Shown: piece by piece, positions 44,848 through 53,395 of the stretch | How positions within the stretch are numbered: position 1 is the stretch's first letter | Layout of the letters: every line of letters starts with the position of its first letter | Assembly (NCBI RefSeq): GCF_902804475.1 | Contig: NZ_CADCSU010000023.1 | Coordinates: 1 to 64,000, forward strand | Source of the DNA: Flavobacterium bizetiae | Lineage (GTDB): Bacteria > Bacteroidota > Bacteroidia > Flavobacteriales > Flavobacteriaceae | Length of the DNA stretch: 64,000 bases | Direction of reading: 5' to 3' | Translations under genes and position numbers: made by a program | The notes under the pieces: generated by a model | Seen by the model: only the letters and a program-made list of their open reading frames with translations | What the model was told of the DNA's origin: nothing | Databases searched by the model: none

Positions 44848-44895
44848 TATTCATTATCTTTAAATCTTCATTCTAAAAATCTAAAATATAACGAT

Positions 44896-45798
44896 ATGAA
44901 AAATAGAGAAAGATACATAGCACAGTTAAATCGTATGCATTCCGGAAAAGGATTTATCGCCGCACTGGATCAAAGTGGCGGAAGCACTCCAAAAGCTTTA
45001 GCTCAATATGGCGTTCAGGAAAGCAGTTTCTCTAACGACGAAGAAATGTATACACTTGTACATGAAATGAGAACCCGCATTATCAAAAGTCCTGCTTTTG
45101 ATCGCGAATATATACTGGGTGCTATTTTATTTGAAAACACGATGGATCGCAAAATCGACGATCAATGGACAGCAGATTATTTGTGGGAAAAAAAAAGCAT
45201 CGTGCCTTTTTTAAAAGTCGACAAAGGACTTGCTGATCTTGCAAATGGCGTGCAACTGATGAAGCCTATTTCTAATTTAGATGAATTGCTGACACGTGCC
45301 GTAGAACGAAATGTTTTTGGAACCAAAATGCGTTCTGTGATTAAAGAAGCAAATGCAACGGGAATTCGTGAAGTAGTCGAACAGCAATTTGCAGTAGGTT
45401 TACAAATCTTCGACAAAGGACTTATTCCTATTATCGAGCCTGAAGTTGATATTTATAGTGCTGATAAAGCAAAGTCAGAAGAGATTTTAAAAGAAGAAAT
45501 TAAAAAACAACTTGATTTATTGGGTAAAGAGGTAAAAGTAATGTTGAAATTATCGATTCCAACTGTGAATGATTTTTATAAAGAATTAATGTCAGATCCA
45601 CATGTGGTTCGTGTTGTAGCATTGTCTGGTGGATATGGACAGGATGAAGCCAATGAAAAACTGTCTCAAAACCACGGATTAATTGCCAGTTTTTCAAGAG
45701 CATTGTCTGAAGGACTTACAGCTGGCCAGTCTGATGACGACTTCAACACTAAACTCGGCAAAACAATTAAGGAAATTTATGCTGCTTCGATCACATAA
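44896..45798 (+). CDS. fda: Class I fructose-bisphosphate aldolase (short, single-domain type)
   Basis: A 300-residue class I aldolase of the staphylococcal Fda kind. The start [44 protein letters not shown] and IIEPEVD (Glu181, Glu183) match, and Lys218 in VMLKLSIP is the Schiff-base lysine. It cleaves fructose 1,6-bisphosphate in glycolysis and works in reverse in gluconeogenesis without a metal. A strong terminator follows. Confidence 0.92.
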   Translation: MKNRERYIAQLNRMHSGKGFIAALDQSGGSTPKALAQYGVQESSFSNDEEMYTLVHEMRTRIIKSPAFDREYILGAILFENTMDRKIDDQWTADYLWEKKSIVPFLKVDKGLADLANGVQLMKPISNLDELLTRAVERNVFGTKMRSVIKEANATGIREVVEQQFAVGLQIFDKGLIPIIEPEVDIYSADKAKSEEILKEEIKKQLDLLGKEVKVMLKLSIPTVNDFYKELMSDPHVVRVVALSGGYGQDEANEKLSQNHGLIASFSRALSEGLTAGQSDDDFNTKLGKTIKEIYAASIT

Positions 45799-45818
45799 TC
45801 GATTCATCTTTACATAAA

Positions 45819-45852
45819 AAAATCCCCGAAAGTATTTATTTTCGGGGATTTT
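45819..45852. terminator. Bidirectional terminator
   Basis: AAAATCCCCGAAA (45819-45831) pairs exactly with TTTCGGGGATTTT (45840-45852), a 13 bp stem with an 8-base loop between the convergent aldolase gene and the unknown exported protein. Confidence 0.88.
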
Positions 45853-45871
45853 GCATTTTATAGATTTAAAA

Positions 45872-47701
45872 CTACTTAGAAGATAATTCCTGCGCGAAAT
45901 CTAAAGTTTGCAGAATGATATTTTTATCTGATTTCACAGCATTCAACTTAAACGCGAAAACCAATTTATTATTGATTAGCTTTTTAGGAGATTCAATTGT
46001 TACATCTGAGAATTGTTCCGAAAACTTACTGAATTTCCCGAAATCCGAAGATTTAATTTCACCTGATTTTCCGAATGCATTTATTAGTTCCGCCATATTC
46101 AGTTTTCCGAACATATAATTTTTCTTCAAATCCTTTTTGGCTTCACCGGAAAATGTACCGTTTCCGGCATTAAAATAATCCGGTGTATTGGCGATTACAA
46201 TCACATCTTTGTCTTTTTTTATGAAGATGTCTCCGTAATCTTGTGTACCCGCAATAATGTATGAATTCCCATTTGGAACTAACACTTTTTTACGAACGCC
46301 TAATTGCATCAATTTATCAGCAAAAGTAGGATGTGTCGAAGTAAAGATCACAGAAAATAACGGAACCGATTTTTTAGTTTTTTTATCGGTTATTTTCTCT
46401 TCATAATTTTCATCGTATTCGTATGATTTGGTTACAACCTCAATTTCCTTGAAACCGTATAAAAATGCGCTTAAATCACCATCAAAAAGTGTTGCCGTGG
46501 CTTCTTCATCAACAATTGTCGAAATTAAATCGGTAATAATAGCAATATCTTCTTTTATCAATTTTGGACTTTGAAATATATCTGCTGTCAAAGACGGGAA
46601 ATTTTCCAACGCCGCTCTTGTATTTAAATGATAAGACATATAACCCAATGGTTTTTGAGCCGGGAAATAATTAAACACATTCTTGTTGATCTTTTTATTG
46701 GTGATTTTGCTAACCACCTCAGCAAGTTCCGGCGAATATTCGACAACCTCCTCTACTCGCGCATTATTGTTGTCAAAATAAAAGTCAAGGTTAATGCCTT
46801 TTATAAAATTACCAAAGTTTTTCTGCATTGGCAAAAACTTATCATAACCTCCAAAAATCGACATTGGATAATTGTATACAGAATATAAACTTGTCATTGC
46901 AGCGCTGTAATTTATCCAGGACGAAATATCAGCATTTGCATTTATCTTTTCTGAAGTTGGTGCAGTAAATCCGTTTTCGAATAACGATTTTATAATCTGA
47001 TTCAATTTTTCTGTTTGTTCCAAATCAAAAGTGGCTTGCTGAATCGTGTACGGTGCGCTTGCAGTATAGTCTTGTTCCCCATTGTACGGAACGGGAGCTT
47101 CTTCAATTGCAATTGGAGCATCATTTGCAGGAGTATCAATCGTAATTGTATTTTCGTCAGATTTATTTTCGTCATAAACCTCATCAACAGCAATAGAATC
47201 CTGCCAAACGGTTTCACTTTCGGTGGTATAAAAACGCGAAGGAAGCCTTTGGGTTAGTTCCAAAATAACCAGGTAATTGTCGTTCCAGGCGAAGATTTTC
47301 TTTTTGGCTTTTGCATTAAAAACAGCATATTTACCCAGATCCTGAATCTGCACATTCCCTTCTAAATCGTTTCCAAATTCTTTTATGATAAACTGTTTAA
47401 CGGCTTCTTTACTTTTTACAGGAATTGTAACCTGATAATACGGAATACTGTCTGAGAATTTTCCGTGAATGGTAATTTTTTGATCTAACTGAATAAGCGA
47501 AGTATATTTAGTAAAATCTAAATCTGGTTTTTTAGCGCTGTATTTGGTTATAATTGGATGATTCAAAATCTCTGCAACGCTCACTTTTTTAGAAAGCTGA
47601 TTTCCGTTAAACTGAACAAAATAATCGTATTCGTTTTTATTGATCTGACCAAAAGTCAAATACGTGGCAAGTAATAAAAGTAAAGTATAAAATTGCTTCA
47701 T
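45872..47701 (-). CDS. Unknown large exported protein
   Basis: A 609-residue exported protein (start at ATG 47701, two bases after the stop of the upstream lipoprotein gene; a longer reading would start with TTG). The signal peptide is LLLLLATYLTFGQ. Several segments look like a repeated alpha-beta fold (IPYYQVTIPVKSKEAVKQFIIKEFGN; YIIAGTQDYGDIFIKKDKDVIVIANTPDYF), and an acidic, low-complexity linker spans roughly residues 180-215. I do not recognise a named family beyond similarity to DUF4836-type exported proteins. It is coupled to the lipoprotein gene and probably works with it. Confidence 0.65.
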   Translation of the reverse strand: MKQFYTLLLLLATYLTFGQINKNEYDYFVQFNGNQLSKKVSVAEILNHPIITKYSAKKPDLDFTKYTSLIQLDQKITIHGKFSDSIPYYQVTIPVKSKEAVKQFIIKEFGNDLEGNVQIQDLGKYAVFNAKAKKKIFAWNDNYLVILELTQRLPSRFYTTESETVWQDSIAVDEVYDENKSDENTITIDTPANDAPIAIEEAPVPYNGEQDYTASAPYTIQQATFDLEQTEKLNQIIKSLFENGFTAPTSEKINANADISSWINYSAAMTSLYSVYNYPMSIFGGYDKFLPMQKNFGNFIKGINLDFYFDNNNARVEEVVEYSPELAEVVSKITNKKINKNVFNYFPAQKPLGYMSYHLNTRAALENFPSLTADIFQSPKLIKEDIAIITDLISTIVDEEATATLFDGDLSAFLYGFKEIEVVTKSYEYDENYEEKITDKKTKKSVPLFSVIFTSTHPTFADKLMQLGVRKKVLVPNGNSYIIAGTQDYGDIFIKKDKDVIVIANTPDYFNAGNGTFSGEAKKDLKKNYMFGKLNMAELINAFGKSGEIKSSDFGKFSKFSEQFSDVTIESPKKLINNKLVFAFKLNAVKSDKNIILQTLDFAQELSSK

Positions 47702-47703
47702 AA

Positions 47704-48336
47704 TCAAGGCGTTAATTGGATTGTATTATTCATTAAAGTCGATTTTTTTAAAACGCTGTACATACTTTGTTTTAAAAAAACCGTTTTCTTATTTTTTGAA
47801 ATCTTGCTGTTGGCATTCTCTACAGACTGAACATCTTTATCGAAAGTATAAATGGCAATAATATTCGCCTCTTCAAGATCTTTCTTTTTCTTAGGATCTT
47901 TAACCACTTTTTCGGGAACGGGATAAGAGGCAATTCTTTCGAAATTTTTTACGCTTCCGCTAAAGTGAATCTGATCGCGCTGATTGTTGATCGTATTCAC
48001 CACGGCGTTGAGCGCTTTTAGATTGGCATAATTCAGTTTGATGATAAAAACATAGCTATCAAAATCAGCTTTTGTGGTTACATTCGAAATTCCGTCAATT
48101 TTTAATGCCTTAGTTTTAAAGTCTTCCAGCTTCTGGGAGATTTCCTGTTCGTTTGGGATTTTTACGCCATCGACTTCTTCGAGAAAAATTGCGGATTTTG
48201 TTTTAAACCATGATTTCGAAAAGTCGACCATCAAAGTATATTCACCACTTTGATCGTCGTGATGTTTGATTCTTTCTGTTATTTCAAAACAACTTGTTAA
48301 GAGCAAACAGCAGCAGAAAGCGAGAAATTTCTTCAT
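47704..48336 (-). CDS. Unknown lipoprotein
   Basis: A 210-residue lipoprotein (MKKFLAFCCCLLLTSCFE, lipobox Cys16). The rest is mainly charged alpha-beta with SGEYTLMVDFSKSW near the start. No motif recognised. Its stop lies two bases before the start of the next gene, so the two are cotranscribed and probably act together at the cell envelope. The promoter region opens onto the divergent hemB gene. Confidence 0.65.
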   Translation of the reverse strand: MKKFLAFCCCLLLTSCFEITERIKHHDDQSGEYTLMVDFSKSWFKTKSAIFLEEVDGVKIPNEQEISQKLEDFKTKALKIDGISNVTTKADFDSYVFIIKLNYANLKALNAVVNTINNQRDQIHFSGSVKNFERIASYPVPEKVVKDPKKKKDLEEANIIAIYTFDKDVQSVENANSKISKNKKTVFLKQSMYSVLKKSTLMNNTIQLTP

Positions 48337-48624
48337 TAGACAAATTTAGACCGAAAATATTTTAAAAACCAAATCTTAGTAAATTTCTTAAAATTAAATA
48401 CCCGAAAACTCTAAATTTTTAGATAATATTAACGGATTCAAGGTTGGCTAACGTCCTTATTCTGTTCCTTTTTCTTTAACTTTGCACTGCTTCAAAAAAG
48501 TAAAACAATCTTCAAAAAAAATAAAAAAACAACTGTAGTTTTTAGAACAAGGGTGAATCGATCTGTTTTCAAAAAAAATCAGGTTAGAAAATCTGAAATC
48601 TAAAATCTAAAAATCTAAAATTGT

Positions 48625-49617
48625 ATGTTCCCATTACAAAGAAACCGCCGTTTAAGAACCAATGAGTCTATTCGTTCTTTAGTTCGTGAAACCAGTTTGA
48701 GTCCACAGGATTTTATGCTTCCTATGTTTGTTGCCGAAGGAAAAGACGTAAAAGTTGCTATTCCGTCAATGCCGGGAATTTACCGTCATTCGTTAGACAA
48801 TACGATTAAAGAAGTAAAAGAAGCCTGGGATTTAGGAATCAAGGCGGTGAATATTTATGTAAAAGTTAGTGACAATCTTAAAGATAACAAAGGTGTTGAA
48901 GCCTGGAATAAAGATGGTTTGATGCAACAAACGATTCGCGCGATTAAAGATGCCGTTCCGGAAATGATTGTTATGCCAGATGTAGCTTTAGATCCTTATT
49001 CTATTTACGGTCATGACGGAATTATCGAAAATGGTCAATTGATTAATGATGCGACAGTTGACGCTTTAACAAGAATGAGTTTAAGCCATGCAGAAGCGGG
49101 AGCTGATTTTGTAGCGCCAAGCGACATGATGGACGGACGTGTTTTAGCGATCAGAAAAGCATTAGAAGAAAACGGACATCACAATGTGGGTATCATGAGT
49201 TATAGTGCCAAATATGCTTCGGCATTTTACGGACCGTTTCGCGATGCATTAGATTCTGCTCCGGTAGATTCTCAAAATATTCCTAAAGATAAAAAGACAT
49301 ACCAAATGGATTATGCGAACCGAATTGAAGGAATTCGCGAAGCATTATTAGATGTTGAAGAAGGTGCAGACATCGTTATGGTAAAACCAGGAATTGCCTA
49401 TTTAGACATTGTTCGCGAGATAAAAGATACGGTTCATGTGCCTGTTGCAGTGTACCAAGTATCTGGTGAGTACGCTATGGTAAAGGCCGCAGCCGAAAGA
49501 GGATGGTTAGATCACGACAAAATTATGATAGAGCAACTTTATTGCATTAAGCGTGCGGGTGCTAGTATCATCTCTACTTATTTCGCAAAAGAAGCTGCTT
49601 TACTATTAAATAAATAA
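48625..49617 (+). CDS. hemB: Delta-aminolevulinic acid dehydratase (porphobilinogen synthase)
   Basis: A 330-residue enzyme joining two 5-aminolevulinates to porphobilinogen. The two active-site lysines are in MSYSAKYASAFYGPFRDA and VMVKPGIAYLD. In the metal loop the three zinc cysteines of E. coli HemB are replaced (DVALDPYSIYGHDG), matching the magnesium-dependent type known from Pseudomonas. A TAACTTTG element lies at 48477-48484, about 140 bases upstream. The stop codon shares a base with the start of the cytochrome gene. Confidence 0.94.
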   Translation: MFPLQRNRRLRTNESIRSLVRETSLSPQDFMLPMFVAEGKDVKVAIPSMPGIYRHSLDNTIKEVKEAWDLGIKAVNIYVKVSDNLKDNKGVEAWNKDGLMQQTIRAIKDAVPEMIVMPDVALDPYSIYGHDGIIENGQLINDATVDALTRMSLSHAEAGADFVAPSDMMDGRVLAIRKALEENGHHNVGIMSYSAKYASAFYGPFRDALDSAPVDSQNIPKDKKTYQMDYANRIEGIREALLDVEEGADIVMVKPGIAYLDIVREIKDTVHVPVAVYQVSGEYAMVKAAAERGWLDHDKIMIEQLYCIKRAGASIISTYFAKEAALLLNK

Positions 49618-50021
49618 TGATGAAAAAACTATTATTCTTATCTGCCGTTTTAGCATTTGCATCTTGCAAAAAAGAAGCAACAGAAGATCCGGTTCAGGAT
49701 CCGACAGAAAATTATTCAGAAGGTCATTCGGCGGAAGCCAAAACTCCGGAAGCATTAGGAAAACAAATTTTTGAAGGACAAGGAAATTGTACTTCCTGCC
49801 ATCAGGTAGATCAAAAAGTGATTGGGCCAAGCATCAAGGAAATTGCTAAAATCTATAAAGACAAAAAAGGCGATATGGTCACTTTCCTGAAAGGAAATGC
49901 TGAACCAATTGTAGATCCAAGTCAGTTTGCGGTTATGAAAACCAATTTACCTGTAACTCAGGCAATGTCTGACGACGAGTTAAAAGCGATTGAGACTTAT
50001 ATTTACAGCCATTTAAAGTAA
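49617..50021 (+). CDS. c-type cytochrome lipoprotein
   Basis: A 134-residue protein with lipobox Cys17 (VLAFASC), a negatively charged linker, and one c-type heme site CTSCH (Cys58, Cys61, His62) followed by QVDQKVIGPSIKEIAK; the later methionines in QFAVMKTNL or TQAMSDDE could be the sixth heme ligand. This is a small class I cytochrome c tethered to a membrane on the periplasmic side. It overlaps hemB by one base (TAATG), linking heme supply and a heme protein in one transcript. Confidence 0.88.
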   Translation: MMKKLLFLSAVLAFASCKKEATEDPVQDPTENYSEGHSAEAKTPEALGKQIFEGQGNCTSCHQVDQKVIGPSIKEIAKIYKDKKGDMVTFLKGNAEPIVDPSQFAVMKTNLPVTQAMSDDELKAIETYIYSHLK

Positions 50022-50095
50022 TATTTATAGTTTCTGCTGACATACTGTTGTCATTGCATCATTTTACATTTACAGCTTAACGAAAATAAAGCAAA

Positions 50096-50545
50096 ATGAT
50101 AATTCAAAAATTCAATGTAATTGGTATTTCGATAAGAACTACAAACGAAGATGGCCAGTCAGGAAAAGATATTCCTGCACTTTGGAACAAATTTATGACG
50201 GAAGAAATTCAGGGTAAAATTCCAAATAAAGTTTCGGGGGATATTTTTTGTATTTATACCGATTACGAAAAAGATCATACAAAACCATACACGACTATTT
50301 TAGGCTGTAAAGTAGAAAGTTTAGATAACATACCTGAAGATATGGTGGGTAAAACAATTGAATCCGCAGATTATGAGGAATTGATTGCCAAAGGAAACTT
50401 ATCAGAAGGGATTGTTTATAATAAATGGCTTGAAATCTGGAATTCAGATTTAAACCGAAGTTTTACAGCAGACTTTGAGATTTACGGAAGCAAAACCCAA
50501 AACCCGGAAAATGCAGAAGTAGACATTTATATCGCACTTCAATAA
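50096..50545 (+). CDS. GyrI-like effector-binding domain protein
   Basis: A 149-residue stand-alone GyrI-like (AraC effector-binding, SOUL/Rob-type) domain: FNVIGISIRTTNEDGQSGKDIPALWNKFM, IFCIYTDYEKDH, YTTILGCKVESLDNIPEDM and the C-terminal FEIYGSKTQNPENAEVDIYIAL are typical. Such proteins bind small hydrophobic molecules or, for some, hydrolyse them. No DNA-binding domain is attached. A strong terminator follows. Confidence 0.8.
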   Translation: MIIQKFNVIGISIRTTNEDGQSGKDIPALWNKFMTEEIQGKIPNKVSGDIFCIYTDYEKDHTKPYTTILGCKVESLDNIPEDMVGKTIESADYEELIAKGNLSEGIVYNKWLEIWNSDLNRSFTADFEIYGSKTQNPENAEVDIYIALQ

Positions 50546-50555
50546 TATAGAAACA

Positions 50556-50585
50556 AAAAACGGCGCTAATTACAGCGCCGTTTTT
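50556..50585 (+). terminator. Intrinsic terminator
   Basis: AAAAACGGCGCT (50556-50567) pairs exactly with AGCGCCGTTTTT (50574-50585) around a 6-base loop, 11 bases after the stop of the GyrI-like gene. Confidence 0.88.
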
Positions 50586-50603
50586 GTATTTTATACATTC
50601 CGG

Positions 50604-51017
50604 TATTCCAAAGGAGCATTTCATCGATAGAAAATCAAATTGTAATCGTTATTTTACGTTTCGTAGGAAAGTTTGTTTTTGACATCATCTTTTTTTTTAA
50701 ACAATCTAAAATATCAAACGTTCCTACGGAACGTAAACGCCATTCGTTAACATTTTTCTACCGACGAAACATTCCTACGGAATGATAAATTGGTGTAAAA
50801 AATGAAACGCTCAGTTTTTGTCTTTGCATTCTTTTGTTCCATAGGAACATTTCATCGGTAGAAAAATCATATTGTCATCGTTATTTTACGTTCCGTAGGA
50901 ACGTTTGTTTTTGGCATTATCATTTTTTAAAAAACAATCTAACATATCAAACGTTCCTACGGAACGTAAACGCTATTCGTTAATATTTTTCTACCGACGA
51001 AACATTCCTACGGAATG
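50604..51017. repeat. REP-like palindrome array, two tandem 233 bp units
   Basis: Unit 2 has GTTCC-ATA-GGAAC (50836-50848), ACGTTCCGTAGGAACGT (50888-50904), ACGTTCCTACGGAACGT (50951-50967) and CATTCCTACGGAATG (51003-51017). Unit 1 has the same four in order, the first two degenerate (about 50604-50620 and 50656-50672), then 50718-50734 and 50770-50784. Matching elements are offset by 232-233 bases. Palindromes alternate in orientation and carry tails such as TTTCATCGGTAGAAAAAT. No RAYT gene is adjacent. It fills the gap between the GyrI-like gene and the first M13 peptidase gene. Confidence 0.88.
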
Positions 51018-51067
51018 ATAAACTGGTGGTGAAACACTTTGTTTTCATGATATAATCATAAAAAAAA

Positions 51068-51094
51068 GGGCTGTCTCAAAAATTGAAACAGCCC
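51068..51094 (-). terminator. Terminator after the first M13 peptidase gene
   Basis: GGGCTGT (51068-51074) pairs with ACAGCCC (51088-51094), with A-run and T-rich flanks, 25 bases beyond the stop. Confidence 0.65.
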
Positions 51095-51118
51095 CTCTTT
51101 TATATCATCAGTAAAAAA

Positions 51119-53179
51119 TTACCAGATTTTAACTCTCTTCTCAGGTTCAACATACATTGCATCTCCTTTTTTGATTCCGAAAGCTTGGTAAAAAGCATCT
51201 ACGTTTTGGATAGGCACAACTGCTCTGTACATTCCTGGAGAATGCGGATCAGTTTTAACCTGGCTTTTGATAGCCTCATCTCTAGATTTAGTTCTCCAAA
51301 CTGTCGCCCATGAAATAAAGAAACGTTGTTCTGGTGTAAATCCGTCGATTAAGCCTGGGTTTCCATTTGCTTTCAAATACAATTGTAATCCGTCGTAAGC
51401 AGCGTTAATTCCACCTAAATCACCAATATTTTCACCTAAAGTAAATTTACCATCTACGTGAATTCCTGGCAACGGCTCTAAAGCGCTGTATTGATCTGCT
51501 AATTTTGTACCTAATGCAGTAAATTGTTTCAAATCATCAGCTGTCCACCAGTCAACAAGGTTTCCGTCTGCGTTGTAACGCGCACCAGAATCATCAAATC
51601 CGTGAGAAATCTCGTGACCAATTACAGCTCCAATTCCACCATAATTAACGGCTTCATCAGCCTGGTAATTGTAGAAAGGAGGTTGTAAAATCGCCGCTGG
51701 GAAAACAATCTCGTTATAAGATGGGTTGAAATAAGCATTTACAGTTTGTGGAGACATTCCCCATTCTGTTTTATCAACTGGTTTACCTAATTTTGCTAAG
51801 TTTTCTGCGTAAGCCCATTTTGATATATTTCTTGAATTATCAAAATAAGTTCCGCCTTCATTAACATTCTTAAGTTCTAATTTAGAGTAATCTTTCCATT
51901 TATCAGGATATCCAATTTTAATGGTCAGTTTCTTTAATTTTTCGATTGCTTTTGTCTTAGTTTCTGCAGACATCCAAGGCAATGCATTGATTCTGTTTTC
52001 GTATGCTAACATTACATTCGCAATCATATTCTTTGCTTTGTCTTTTGCTTCAGCAGGAAATAATTTCTCAACGTAAAGTTTCCCTAAAGCTTCTCCCGTT
52101 GCACCGTTGATTACTTGTAAAGCTACTTCTTCACGCGGACGTTGTTTTAATGCTCCTGTTAATGTTTTTCCGTAGAAATCGAAATTAGCATTTTCAATAT
52201 CAGTTGTTAAAGTTGAAGCTGTTCTGTTTAATAAAGTCCATTTAAGGTATTCTTTCCAGGCCTCTACTTTTTTCTCTGTTAACGTTTTTTCTAGAGCAAT
52301 CATATAACGTGGCTGAGCTACATTTACTGTATCCAGTTTTGTCATACCAATTCCTGCGAAATATTTATCCCATTGAATTGAAGGTGTATTCTTTTTTAAA
52401 TCAGCAACAGCAGTTGGATTGTATTGTTTTCTACGATCTCTACGCTCAACACGGTCTAATCTCGGAGCAGACAATTCAACTTCTAAAGCCAGGATTTGTT
52501 TTGCACTTTCTTTTGCTTTTGCAGGAGATTCTCCAAGATATTGCAACATTCTTGCTACGTGTACTTCGTATTTTTCACGTTTTTCTTTCGAATCTTTATC
52601 ATCTGCATTGTAGTAATCTTTGTCAGATAATCCTAAACCTCCAGGGCTTAAGTTCACTGAGTTTTTGTTACTGTTTTTTGCATCAGCACCAACATAAACT
52701 GCGAAGAAACCAATTCCGCCCTGAGGTTGCATTTCGATAAAGAAATTTTGCAAATCAGTTACGTTTTTAATCGCATCGATTTTCTTTAAATAAGGCTGAA
52801 GTGGTTTGATACCGTTTTTGTTACGGCCAACCGTATCCATAATCGTATTGAACAAAGCAATTGCTTTACCCTGATCTGTATTCGATTTGTACTTAGGATC
52901 TTTTGATGCTTCTTTTAAAATTGCAAGTGCATCGTTATCTGTCTTTTGACGTAATTCATTAAAACTTCCCCATGAGTTTCTGTCACTTGGAATTTCAGTT
53001 TTATCTAACCAGGCTCCGTTTACGTAACGAAAGAAATCCTGACCAGGACTTACTTTTGTATCCATATTAGAAAGGTTGATACCCGGTTCTTTTGGTTTTG
53101 CATTTTGCGCCTCCATAGTTACGCAGCATAGCATTGCTGAAAATGCACAAAACACAGATTTGTTAAGCTGTTTTATCAT
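51119..53179 (-). CDS. M13-family zinc metallopeptidase (neprilysin-like), copy 1
   Basis: A 686-residue endopeptidase with a signal peptide (MLCCVTMEAQ) and an N-terminal lid domain (GQDFFRYVNGAWLDKTEIPSDRNSWGSF). The zinc site is VIGHEISHGFDD (His522, Glu523, His526) with the third ligand in GENIGDLGG (Glu583); the substrate-binding NAYFNPSYNEIVFPAAIL is intact and the chain ends in the family's C-terminal Trp. It likely cuts peptides in the periplasm or outside. It is a tandem paralogue of the next gene, of identical length, with long runs of identity in the catalytic half. Confidence 0.93.
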   Translation of the reverse strand: MIKQLNKSVFCAFSAMLCCVTMEAQNAKPKEPGINLSNMDTKVSPGQDFFRYVNGAWLDKTEIPSDRNSWGSFNELRQKTDNDALAILKEASKDPKYKSNTDQGKAIALFNTIMDTVGRNKNGIKPLQPYLKKIDAIKNVTDLQNFFIEMQPQGGIGFFAVYVGADAKNSNKNSVNLSPGGLGLSDKDYYNADDKDSKEKREKYEVHVARMLQYLGESPAKAKESAKQILALEVELSAPRLDRVERRDRRKQYNPTAVADLKKNTPSIQWDKYFAGIGMTKLDTVNVAQPRYMIALEKTLTEKKVEAWKEYLKWTLLNRTASTLTTDIENANFDFYGKTLTGALKQRPREEVALQVINGATGEALGKLYVEKLFPAEAKDKAKNMIANVMLAYENRINALPWMSAETKTKAIEKLKKLTIKIGYPDKWKDYSKLELKNVNEGGTYFDNSRNISKWAYAENLAKLGKPVDKTEWGMSPQTVNAYFNPSYNEIVFPAAILQPPFYNYQADEAVNYGGIGAVIGHEISHGFDDSGARYNADGNLVDWWTADDLKQFTALGTKLADQYSALEPLPGIHVDGKFTLGENIGDLGGINAAYDGLQLYLKANGNPGLIDGFTPEQRFFISWATVWRTKSRDEAIKSQVKTDPHSPGMYRAVVPIQNVDAFYQAFGIKKGDAMYVEPEKRVKIW

Positions 53180-53351
53180 TTTTATTTATAGTATTAGTAT
53201 ATATACAAACATATTGTTATTATTTTGAATTCTATGTTAAATTTTATCAATAATTGATTCGGGAAATTACGATACAATTAAAACGCTTATTTTAACCCAA
53301 ATTGTCTTCTAAAATTTTTAAAAGTTCACTTTTTCAAAGAATAACTTAAAC

Positions 53352-53382
53352 AAAAAACGACGCTAATAAAGCGTCGTTTTTT
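53352..53382 (-). terminator. Terminator after the second M13 peptidase gene
   Basis: AAAAAACGACGCT (53352-53364) pairs exactly with AGCGTCGTTTTTT (53370-53382), a 13 bp stem with a 5-base loop, 13 bases beyond the stop of the minus-strand gene, so each peptidase gene is its own transcription unit. Confidence 0.88.
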
Positions 53383-53395
53383 TAAATTTTACAGA

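Noticed and set aside
50604..51017. CRISPR array or coding region
   Set aside because: The interval is a tandem duplication with alternating palindromes and no long reading frame; spacers are not unique.
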